64,000 nt of DNA from Liolophura sinensis (Eukaryota > Mollusca > Polyplacophora > Chitonida > Chitonidae): assembly GCF_032854445.1 (NCBI RefSeq), contig NC_088301.1:36567187-36631186 (forward strand), read 5' to 3'. A program made the translations under genes and the position numbers. Below, in pieces: positions 54,106 to 64,000 of the stretch (within the stretch, counting starts at the first letter, position 1; the number at the start of each line of letters is the position of its first letter). Under the pieces are notes generated by a model that had not been told where the DNA came from, searched no databases, and was given only the letters and a program-made list of their open reading frames with translations.

Positions 54106-56155
54106 TTACTTTGAAATAAGAAATTATATAAAATAGAATAACCAAGCGACTGCAAACTATGTCTGAATCAAGTACTTTTATTCTGATTCACTTAAAAAGA
54201 GTTTTAGTTTATTAACTCACACATCTACGCTTCTAGGTCTTCATTCTTGATAGAATTTAATGAGAAGTTCTCAATAAATATTTAAACTTTATGACTTTAA
54301 AAACAATAAAAAGGGAATTTTAAAGTTATGGTTGCTGTAAACGTGGCAGAGTGGCATTCCATCCACTGAAGAGCCAGCTTTTCAGAACGAATATATGAGG
54401 TATCATTGACGAACAATTCGATCAAACAAGTCTATAATTTGTTTGTCACTGATTCATTGTGAAAAGCAGCTTTTTAATACAACAGACATTATATAAGAAG
54501 ACCAACATGAGCACCTTGCACTTTACAGCTCCCAATATATGACAGTAAAGCTGTCACCAGTGTTTGTCAATTCATACAACACAGGGCTTCCGGTTTCATT
54601 TTTCCCACTGAAAGTTAGAATTAGAGAGGAATGATATGACTGGACTGTTAATAACTGTTGTTAAGCGTCATGATAGTATTCACGCAATCATAATTTCTAA
54701 CTTATCTAATGACAGTCCCACACCTTTTCCCTTGGGATTTCTCTGGTGAAGGTGACCAAGTACGTCTCGCCTCACCAAACTGTTTATAAATACTCGCCAC
54801 AACAGTTTGGCTGCACTTAAAAATAATAACCCGAAATAGAGGGCTTATCCCTCTCGAAATAACGAATTAGGGCTCTTTAGTATCAGTTGAATGCATGCCC
54901 TCACCATAATAATTATCCTGGTCATCTGAAGTTTTACTGTTTGTTTTAGTATATATATTGGTGATTATCGAACTAAAACTGTAAGCCGAATTACCTGCGA
55001 ACCAGTATCGCTTTAACCTTGTGATTTTGGTAATGTAACTTTCAATTTTAATTATAGGATCATGAGCAGTCTGCTAAATTATGATATTACGCCCATTGCA
55101 GGGTTTCAACCGCAAAATACTGTTCAAAATACTGCACTCTGCTTTGATGCCAGGAGGTCGAACTTGGGCAAGTCTCAATATTCTGCTATGATAACACTGC
55201 ATTATAAACTTTAAATGATTATTAAAATAGTGTATATAAATCTGCTCTCAAATGCAGGAGGAATATAAATGTCTTTGAGCATTGGATTTTCCGTTCTTTA
55301 TACATTACGATATTATTCTTTACTTGGACAACTAAGCCCTTCTCTTTGTCGTTCATAATTTCTTAGTTTTCGGTTGATGAATATTATGTGGAAAAAACAC
55401 GGAAAATTATGGTAATTGTCTGAGTTATCTGCCCTTGACATGCAAGCGATGATAAACTTCGCGCTTCAGTGGATGGTTATAATATAGATTTACAAGAACT
55501 GGGGTGCTTTACTCCTGGTAGTTGGCAAATTAACTTCGGTGTGTGGCTATTTAAGAAAAAGATTGGTAGAAAACAGTTGTGTTTTCGCGGTGAATACTTC
55601 ATGCTATTTATGCTCTCTTATCCCATTTACTCAGTCGAGGTGTGAAATGTCAAATGATGAGCCTGTACAGGCGGTAGTAGCCTAGAGTACTTACAACAAC
55701 AACATGTGTAGTATGAATGTTATCAGTATGTATGCCAATTTTATGTGATCAGTTGTCACTGTGTGGTGAGACGGGATTGTTCTGTCAGTTTTTTTTACTT
55801 CTGCCTTTCCCAGTTATAAAGTTATGCTCACACTTAAATGCTGAACTCTCCTTATTGCTGACATTTCAGTGAAAAATCAGGTAGAGGGGAGTTAAATTGA
55901 GGGGTAAGTCTAGTACCGAACTCTCAAAGCCACATATTGGTAGCTTTCATATCAGTTTATTCTGCCCCTTTGAACTTAAGTTTTAAATTATTATTATATC
56001 TATATGTATATTCTTGAATTGGTTTTCTTCTGTAAGTGATTTCGCCATGATATGGCTACAATATTTCCAAAGTGGCATTAAGCCAAAATCATTCATTGTA
56101 TCAGTAATTGTTAATTCTCATCATCTTCTCTCTTTCTTTCTTTTTTTTCTTTCAG

Positions 56156-56237
56156 ACTGGTCACCATGGATTTGAGTGCCTTCCGGTCATTTCACAACAT
56201 TATACTTCTGAACCAGCAGTCTAAGAGTGAAAATTAA
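56156..56237 (+). CDS. Candidate exon with 23-codon ORF
   Basis: A very strong acceptor (a CT-rich tract of about 35 bases, then TTTCAG) precedes CACCATGG, an ideal start context, followed by a short ORF (MDLSAFRSFHNI.., 23 residues, stop 56235-56237). It could be a microprotein, a 5' UTR exon of the FAAH-like gene, or a last exon read in another frame. I recognise no family. Confidence 0.22.
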
Positions 56238-56559
56238 AGGGTACATCTCTATATAGCCAGGGTTTGTTGTGCACAGCCACTTACACAACTGCATGTGCAC
56301 AGGATATAGTAAGTGCCCTCACCACTATAAATTGTGAACTGGAGTATTGCAAATGGGTAATAATGTTAAGTTGCTAAGGTGCTCATCAGCTAGTTCTCCA
56401 AGCGGCGGAAGTCTTCTGATGTGTGGCAACTTGTTTTCAAGGCCATGCACCTCTTCTGTCAATCAGAACAGCAGGGGAGCATGTGCCTTGCTGCTCAGGT
56501 GACTCAGCATGCATCATGAATAGAACAGTGATTTAAAGGATACATGAAACACCTGGTTT

Positions 56560-56790
56560 ATTTCTTTATGTGTACTTTAGGATGTGGCCTTCTACATTAA
56601 AGGTGTACTTTAGGTGAACTGGAGGTATTAATTTGCATAATTGGCAGTACCTCCAATACACCTCAATTATACCTCAGCCATACCCAAGATTAGATATGCT
56701 ACACGTCAGTGGTACACCTCAAAGGTACTTCAAGTATACCTCCAGTACCTTCACTATGTACCCTTACAGTACATACAGAAAAGGTTTCTT
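56560..56790. repeat. Cluster of ~10-bp inverted and direct GGTA/TACC units
   Basis: AGGTGTACTTTAGGTGAACT and GGAGGTA on the left face TACCTCCAATACACCTCA, TACACCTCAAAGGTACTTCA and TACCTCCAGTACC on the right. The block can fold into hairpins. Confidence 0.6.
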
Positions 56791-57344
56791 GGCATTCTTT
56801 TTAAGGGTGTAAAATTCTTTCTAGACCATTGTTTTTTACTAAGGCCCCAGGAGTCAGTCTGGAAACTAATTATTTTTCTCTGGTGTGGTTAACAGTGATA
56901 GCTGTCAAAACAACTATTTCAGTGGTGGAGGAGGGAGGTTGGGGGGCAAATTTGGGGTGCTAAGCTGGTCCTGCATTTCCATTGTATCCATCGATGATGT
57001 CATTTCCAAATATTCCTGACCATTGATAGAAAATACGCATAACATAGAGAGGCTATTAAGAAATATGAAATGTACCTCAAAAAAAGAAAATTTTTTTCCT
57101 TTTTGGCATTTCTGTCTTCATTTTTCATAAAATTATACTCTTCATGTTATAGTATCTTTTCGGGTATCCTGTAATGTTTAGATGCAAGATTTCAAGACTT
57201 ATTTGAAAGCAAATCACCCCCTCCCCTAATACATTCCGTGAGCAGATAAATTTAAAATAATATCAGTATGCAAAATAACTCAAAGTGAACATGAAGTGTA
57301 AGCTCTGGGAATTGAAAAGTACATTCCTTGAAATAGTAGTAGTG

Positions 57345-57545
57345 GGCTCAGTCGGTTAGCGTGCTAGCGCAGCGTAATGACCCAGGAGCCTCTCACCAAT
57401 GCAGTCGCTGTGAGTTCAAGTCCAGATCATGCTGGCTTCCTCTCTGGCCGTAAGTGGGAAGGTCTTCCAGCAACCTGTGGATGGTCGTGGGTTTCCACCC
57501 ACCATAATGCTGGCCGCCGCCCTATAAGAATCCTTGAAAAAAAAA
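57345..57545 (+). mobile_element. tRNA-derived SINE family 1
   Basis: GGCTCAGTCGGTTAGCGTGC (A box), GTGAGTTCAAGTCC (B box), GTAAGTGGGAAGGTCTTCCA, ACCTGTGGATGGTCGTGGGT, CATAATGCTGGCCGCCGCCC, then a shortened tail. The most intact family 1 head in the window. Confidence 0.85.
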
Positions 57546-57864
57546 TCCTTGAAGTAGTGGTTGTCAGGGCCAGAACTGTGGTTTTTGGCTCTGCCAGGAG
57601 AACTAGTGAATTTGTGGTGTTGGATACAATATTCTGGGGATGTGCAGTTGTTGGTGATAGATGGGTAATTTTTCACTGCATACAAGAACTTTTAATGCAT
57701 AACTCTGTGAAAGTACTGGTATTGTATAGATCGAATTCCTCCACACATGGATTCACCAGAAGCCATAGTATGCCAGCTTCCTTGCTATACATGTTTTGTA
57801 AAAATCTTACAATTTTGCTTGATTCCTAGTTGCCTGGGTGATGATGTTAATGGATCGTATGTTC

Positions 57865-58190
57865 ACTGTTCAGTTGTCTAATGGTTAGAGTGTCTGCACC
57901 AAAGTCAGGAGATCTGAGATCAACCAGTGTTGGGTCATACCAAACATTTAAAAATGGTACTCACTTGACGCTCAGGACTGAAAGAATTGCAAGAGCAAGG
58001 AAACAGAATTGGTTAGCCCAGTGTCAGTATATTGTGATAGGGTGGGGTGTCATGCCTGATGTTTTTGGCTTTAAGCCAGGCATGTTTGTCAGCTGCCATT
58101 TCTCTCCGAGATGGATTGAACACATTGGTGAATGACCTTTTGTGTTTTAGGTGCAGGATATTTTTTGAACTGACTTGCTTCTGTTTCTAC
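57865..58190 (+). mobile_element. tRNA-derived SINE family 2
   Basis: tRNA-like head (TCTAATGGTTAGAGTGTCTG, GATCTGAGATCAACC), then AACAGAATTGGTTAGCCCAG, TGTCAGTATATTGTGATAGG and TGGGGTGTCATGCCTGATG. It matches the reversed copy at 26262 over this core. An 84-codon open frame inside it is a by-product. Confidence 0.65.
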
Positions 58191-58289
58191 TGTTATTTGA
58201 GCCTACATGGCCATAAGTAAAAATATGTAGCATTTATGGGACTTTCTTAGGTGGTCCTGCATGAACTTCATTGAAGCTTACTCGGTTTC

Positions 58290-58495
58290 CAGTAATATGG
58301 CTTATATTTGCTCTGCAGGTGTGCATCACATGCTTATAGGTTTGTCAGTTACATGTCACAGGTTGGTGGTTTACTTCAGTCTGTCTTCTTTCCTCACCCC
58401 ATGATGGTGGCAGCCACCAATCAATCCACGAACCAATTAAACTTTGGCTGACAGCCATATAAGTGTCATACCTCGAAACATAATTGTATGTATCA
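58290..58495 (+). mobile_element. Degenerate SINE copy
   Basis: GTCAGTTACATGTCACAGGT, TGGTGGTTTACTTC, CCATGATGGTGGCAGCCACC and CAGCCATATAAGTGTCATAC follow the order of a family 1-type body and tail, heavily decayed. It ends just upstream of the FAAH-like start. Confidence 0.5.
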
Positions 58496-58583
58496 AACAT
58501 TTACTGAGGTTTGTGTTTGTTACCTTGACAGGAATTAGTTTTTTGACAGCAGACTTTAGACTAAGGGATACCAAAGTGTCAAC

Positions 58584-61500
58584 ATGCACCCATATCTGAT
58601 GCGAATATCGGAGAACTGTCCCATGATGAATGACAGGAAAACCAGAGTTCTGGTTGGGGGAGGAGGTGTGATTCTTGTGTTACTGCTGAAGAAACTGTAC
58701 AGAGTTTATACTGTCAGGAATTTAAAGAAGAAGGTTGAAGAAAGGCGCAAAGAACGCCAGGAAGACTTTGATGCCTTGGCTGAAAAATTACAAGAGGACG
58801 GTGTAAGTTGGAGTTTCAGATCTTTTGTTTTTATATTTCACATTGCGATATTTCTTTCAGAGTGTACATAAAGTAAAAATAATGTATGCCTCAGATTAAA
58901 GGTAACAGCGAACTATATCAAGAAATATTTCAAATGATTTTTTTTTACATTTTTTCTTACCAAGGTATTCCACAAATATAAATTATTTTCTCAGTTGGAT
59001 TTTTGAGACCATCTTTTCCAAAACTTTTTCACGTTAGTATTTTGATTGCTTAATATGATTGAAGATAATCAGAATTATTGTAATTCAGTTCACCACATAG
59101 CATCAAAAATTATAAAACATAAATGAAAATAGTTTTCATTAAATATTGCCTCAGATGTTTTCCATGGTGTTCAACTGGCACATCATTTATTGCCATTTCA
59201 TCATTTATCATATAGAATTTATAAATTTAAATTTCCAGCCAATTTTTTTTATGGCGTATGCTTCAAAAGATACAGGTTTATACTAAAGCTGACTAGTTCT
59301 TCTTATTTGTTGTTTAGCTTACAATTGATGCTCGTAATGCTATCATAAGTCTAACCCTGAAAGAACTACAAGAGAAGTTGCGTAGTGGAGATCTGACTGC
59401 ACAGGTTTGTGCTCAAAGCATATCAGTCCAGGGTGAGGATCAACCATTTTTTCCCCCTTTTTTGAATGTACGTCATTATTAGTGTATATGTGGCACAGTG
59501 GTGTTTGTCTGTCCCTCTTCATCTATCAATATATCTGTCCCAATTTCCATTTTTTCTGAATATCTTCATTTGACTTGGATTGATTTCAGAGTTAGCATGT
59601 GAATGGCTTACCAGGAATTGATTTTTGTCCCGGTTTCTCCATTTTTTGGTCTGTTCAATTGTTCAGATTTTTATTTTCTCACAAAAATATATCGTTCAAA
59701 GTGGATAGATTGATCTCAGATTTGGTAATTAACTATTTTGTGACTATTTCCTAAGGTTCAAGGTTGATAAACCTGAATTAGAACAGGCTTTTCTGACAAC
59801 ACACCTGTTTGACAACACACCTGCCCTGACTGTGGTAAAAGATACACTGTCTTTGTTGTAGGCATTGCAAGTCCAGCAGTTCACAAATTGTGCCATAGGG
59901 TTGATCAAAGAGTCAGAGGTGAGTTTATAATACTAATGGGCTTAATTTTTTGGAGGCAAAAATATTACAAAAATTAAGGAAATTAAGGTACAACTGTGTG
60001 GACTGCTTTGCCCTAAAATATACATTTCTAAAGACACAAAATTTAAGACTACATTTTCATCTAAATGACATAGGCTTACATTGCATACATGTACTTTGCA
60101 TACATTTGTTTCTGAACAAGCATAGCAAGAATGCTCAGTATGGGCTTTAAGCTTGAGCATTTTTGAACATTTGTCACATTTTTTACTAGGTCTCGGGACA
60201 TAACTTACTGAAAAATCTGCCTATATTTTGCCTGCAACTACATGTATGCTGTGATTATTACAAGCATATTTCGTCGCTGTTAAGAGCTTGTCCCTACAAA
60301 CCAATATATCTGCTTATAGTGTGTCTGCTGCGTAATGGTGAAGATGTCTTAACCAAGCAGGTATTAATTAATCTGTTGCAGGATTTAGCTAAAGCCTGTG
60401 ATAATTCTGTCTCTAAGGGCGGTATGTTACATGGTGTACCTGTCAGTATAAAGGAAAACTACTGTCTAAAGGTAAGTCCACCTTGATGGCTGATATTGGA
60501 TAGAATTGCCTGAATGTGATATTTTATTGAACTTTAGACAACAATAATACCTTTATTACCTTTATTTAGTGCATATGACATGAGTGGTAAAACTGGCAAC
60601 AAATAATAATATATTTACTTTAATCTGGGATTAAGATAGTCCGTCTATTTTAGACGGACTGTCATGTAAATGCATAGGATTCCTGCATAATCTAGGTCTC
60701 CTTTCCTAACACATTTCTGAAAATGTTCTTCTCTGTGTTATAATAGCGCATGCTGATGTGATTTTGCAATGTACTCTGTAGGCCAACATTTCTGCATCTG
60801 TTTACATGTCAAAGGTGGATGGCGTTGATCCAGTTTAACAACAAGGCAACTTTTTCTGTATGTTAACATGTTTTTTGTGTACTGAAGTTAATCATTGAAA
60901 ATGTACTAAGCTTAAAGTATTTGAAGTGGGTAAATATACGTACAACTTTTGGTGTAGTACATCTATTGGTTAGTCTTGTCTGCTCAGGGCTATGACTGCA
61001 CAGCAGGGATTGCCGGCCTTCTGGGCAATACCTTCCAGGAGGATGCTGTCATTGTCCAGGTAAAATTTAGAATAAGTTTTAGTACTCTATATGTTAGCTT
61101 AAGTCAAGAAGTGAAATTGAGGCAAAAAAAAAAGATTGTATTCACAGAGAGAAATACATTTTAGAAGGGATTACACAAATGGTCAATCAGGGTAACTGTT
61201 TGATGGAGGAAAAGGGAGGTATGAAAAATATAATTTAAGACCTATGACTGAGAAATTTCTGCCTACGGACCATTGACCGTCAGATGTTCTAATAAAGTTC
61301 CTTTTTAAATAATAGCCAAATTGATTGCTGTCAGGTACTTCATGATTTTGCCCAGAATCTACCGGATTTCCAGGAATCAAAACCTGATTACAAAATGTGT
61401 TTGAAATAGTCTTTACAATTAAGCATTGTGAAAAGAACCCTTCAAATAAATAATATTAAAATATATGATCGAAGCAGAGATTAAATATGAGTTAATATTA

Positions 61501-63797
61501 CTTCTCATCTTTTGAAAATGTGTTTTTCAATCAGTACGTGTAGTATTGCCACTTAAAGATGCACCCATTTCCCCTGAAAATTCCTGAATATGCCATTGTT
61601 TTCTTAAGTAATTGCTTGTATCTGGGTTGTATCAGGTGCTGAAGGCTCAAGGTGCTGTACCTTTCATCAGAACTAATATTCCACAAACCTTGTTGAGGTG
61701 AGCATATTGCTTACAGGACTAAAATTCATTACATATCTTAAAATATTTTATTTTGCTTATAGGTTAGCATTTTTCAAGGCACACATTTTGCTTGATTCTG
61801 AATGATTCATGTGCCTCAATGGACCACTTAACAGTTTTTGTGAAGTAAAACATCAGAACACATGTTGCCATCAAAATTATCGTTTCAAGTCCTTCATGTG
61901 CTTCTGAAAGTGCATTTGTACATATTAAAATTTAGGTGAAATTCAGTAATACTTGTATATCTAAAATTTTGTCAGGAACCTGCATGATTTACCCAAGGCA
62001 ACATATGCCTTCAACCTAAAATCTGACTGCTATGATAATAAGGATTTATTTATTTATTGATTAGTGATTTATGCCGTACTTAGTATTTCACATGTACGAT
62101 GGCGGCATTGTGGTGGAGGAAACCGGGCAGAGCCCGGGTGAAACCCACGACTATCCGCAGGTTGCTTACAGACATTCCCACTTACGGCCAGAGATAAAGC
62201 CAGCATGAGCTGGACTTGAACTCACAGCAACCACATTGGTGAGAGACTCCTGTGTCATTACGCTGTGCTAGCGCGCTAACCAACTGAGCCACAGACGCCC
62301 CATGATATTGAGGAAGCAAGCTATAGTATGGTGTAAAACTTTATTGCAAATAATGCCTGCTGCTGTGTGAGTCCTCCATTAGACACATCATAGGAAGAGG
62401 CAAACATGTAACAATGTAAGGATGGTGAATTACTACACAAACATGAATTCAAACAAAATGCACTCGAAATTTATGTGAGGTAAGGCCTAGTGCACACGGA
62501 CAACATTTGTTATTGAAAATCCTGATGTCATGTGATATGGAATATTGAGTACCTGCATACTTGCAGCATTTGTTGTCCATTTTTGTCCATTTTCAAGATT
62601 TAAGCAGCGAAAGATGGTCACATTATACGTTCAAGGTCATGTGACCCCAAAATCAGCTAGTTCTCACAGCTTCCATTTTGTATGTACTCACATGACATTT
62701 CCATAGACACTGATTGGTAGATGTAGACGACAAGATCTGTCAAGGCCCAGATTGCCCTCTCACATGCCCTCTCATTTGTTTCTGGACTTTTTGTTGCCCA
62801 AAGCTAAACAAGCTGAATCTTTGGATCAAGTGTTCCAAACTCAGGAATTCTAGATGTGGTTGTCCACACATGAGTAAATTTCAGAGATTTTTTATTGTCT
62901 AGAAATTTCGTTTCCAACAACAACTGTTGCTTGTGTGCGCTCAGCTTAAGTGCAAAAAGTGAAAAAAAAGGCAAAGAAAAATGTTCATTTTGTATGTACA
63001 AGTGCACATACATACACTGTGCATAATTTTTATTTGTTCATTTTTAGTGCTGAATGCAGTAATCCTATATATGGTGTTACTGTGAACCCTCATGATGTCA
63101 GCCGGTGTCCAGGGGGGTCCTCTGGTGGTGAGGGGGCCCTGGTTGGATCTGAAGGCTCCATTCTTGGCTTTGGTACAGACATTGGGGGCAGTCTTCGCAT
63201 CCCTGCTCACATGTGTGGCATCTACAGCTTAAAGCCCACACGTGACAGACTCAGGTAACTCAATTCCTTTATAACTATACATACCTTACTGGCATCAGTT
63301 TACACTGGCAAGATGTCAATAAAATAATTGAAATATAATAAAATGTAACATTGTTTTTGCTGCAGTTGATCAGCCCCAAAGCAATGATGTCTGCAGCTGT
63401 GCCTTTGTGTCATTAGAGAGGTGATATACTCCTAGCCATCATTAAAAATATGTACGGCATAAGCTGAACCTAATCTAAAGTTTTTATACGTTTAAATTTT
63501 GATAGTTTCTCTTTCTCTTCATGTGGCAGAATAATAAAAAAGAATTCCATGCCAACTGAGACAGTTTTCTTATCTGATAGGATCAGGTTTTGACCAGCAA
63601 AGAATTTATGACTCTAAACCTTCCTAAAAAATCTCAGAGATAAATATCAGTTAAATAAAGGAATAAATAATCAAACCTCATTCTAACAAATGCCAGTATT
63701 ATCCAAGATGAGAAACATGCAATCTTAATTGCTCATAGGAACAAACCAACTCAGAAACAATATTACATAGCTTTAATTGTAACACAATTGCAACAGT

Positions 63798-63838
<41 letters not shown>

Positions 63839-64000
63839 TATGTAAATTCTCCTCGCCAGGGATCTTTCTCTTTTATTCAAATATATATATATATATATAT
63901 ATTGGCTATACTGTCTTATATATACATTGACATTCAATACAACTTCTTGTTTTCTTGTTTTCTTATAGCTCAAAAGGGATATTTGGACTCCTCAAGGGGC
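58584..64000 (+). CDS. FAAH: Fatty acid amide hydrolase, 5' part (eight exons seen)
   Basis: Membrane serine hydrolase of the amidase-signature family; it cleaves fatty acid amides such as anandamide and oleamide. Exons: 58584-58802, 59318-59404, 59862-59918, 60382-60471, 60988-61059, 61636-61697, 63048-63254, and 63969 to beyond the window, all in phase. A hydrophobic N-terminal anchor ([14 protein letters not shown], about residues 22-35) is followed by a basic coiled stretch. The catalytic triad is present: Lys145 in GVPVSIKEN, Ser220/221 in [12 protein letters not shown] and nucleophile Ser244 in GTDIGGSLR, each three residues past the human Lys142/Ser217/Ser241 as I recall them. A second ATG at 58623 would start 13 residues later; the first is kept because it gives the near-human spacing. 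The remaining C-terminal half lies to the right. Confidence 0.9.
62040..62306 (-). mobile_element. tRNA-derived SINE family 1, full length, reversed
   Basis: TTTATTTATTGATTAG tail, ATGCCGTACTTAGTATTTCA, GGAGGAAACCGGGCAGAGCC, CATTCCCACTTACGGCC, GGACTTGAACTCACAGCAAC (B box) and GTGCTAGCGCGCTAACCAAC (A box), all on the reverse strand. It sits in the intron between FAAH exons 6 and 7. Confidence 0.88.
63801..63903. repeat. Two (AT)n microsatellites
   Basis: AT runs at about 63801-63833 and 63881-63903, in the intron just before the last FAAH exon seen. Confidence 0.95.

Larger units (their letters stand above)
54106..58583. other. Intergenic region between divergent FBXL12-like and FAAH-like genes
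   Basis: The two genes face away from each other, so both promoters should lie here. It contains a small ORF behind a strong acceptor (56156-56237), a palindromic TACCTC cluster (56560-56790) and three SINE copies (57.3-58.5 kb). No TATA box was convincing. Confidence 0.5.

Noticed and set aside
57377-57829. 150-codon open frame on the plus strand
   Set aside because: Its first third is the SINE family 1 copy; the remainder shows no family or splice support.

Overview
This is a 64 kb piece of an AT-rich animal genome: intron-split genes with GT-AG junctions, long introns, AATAAA signals, many degenerate SINEs, AT microsatellites and one 200-N assembly gap. The SINE tails (a module reading 'GTTTTACGCCGTACTCAAG' near an (AAAT)n end, and a second core reading 'TCAGTATAATGGCTCGGG') are ones I associate with molluscs and related lophotrochozoans. 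Mollusc or another lophotrochozoan (for example brachiopod) is an inference from those repeats and the gene set. No prokaryotic, viral or CRISPR content was seen.

Layout. (1) 1976-3626 (+): last three exons of an SR-type splicing regulator that I read as SREK1, with two apparent one-base frameshifts in its last exon, then a 3' UTR to about 4.5 kb. (2) 4.5-12.5 kb: intergenic, made largely of dispersed repeats. (3) 12594-43010 (-): a 20-exon integrin alpha chain of the alpha4/alpha9 type. Nineteen exons join in phase from FG-GAP repeat 1 to the C terminus; the most N-terminal exon found lies across a 10.8 kb intron that holds the gap. The signal-peptide exon was not found. (4) 43.6-52.2 kb: intergenic, with a TATA box suited to the integrin gene, a MITE, a SINE and an isolated signal-peptide-like exon. 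(5) 52250-54105 (-): complete three-exon FBXL12 gene, 327 codons. (6) 54.1-58.6 kb: intergenic, with SINEs and a small ORF after a strong splice acceptor. (7) 58584 to beyond 64000 (+): 5' part of a fatty acid amide hydrolase (FAAH) gene, eight exons seen, all three catalytic residues present.

The four genes act in unrelated processes (pre-mRNA splicing, cell adhesion, ubiquitin ligation, lipid-amide breakdown) and do not form a functional cluster. I found no clearly new biological system. The strongest leads are an integrin alpha chain whose last exon ends in a Glu/Pro-rich stalk and a hydrophobic C terminus with no GFFKR tail; tandem copies of a 3' splice-site-like segment in the last SREK1 intron; a well-preserved TA-flanked MITE; and three dispersed repeat families recognisable by comparing copies inside the window. 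Exon boundaries were read by eye from splice sites and reading phase; no database search was run.
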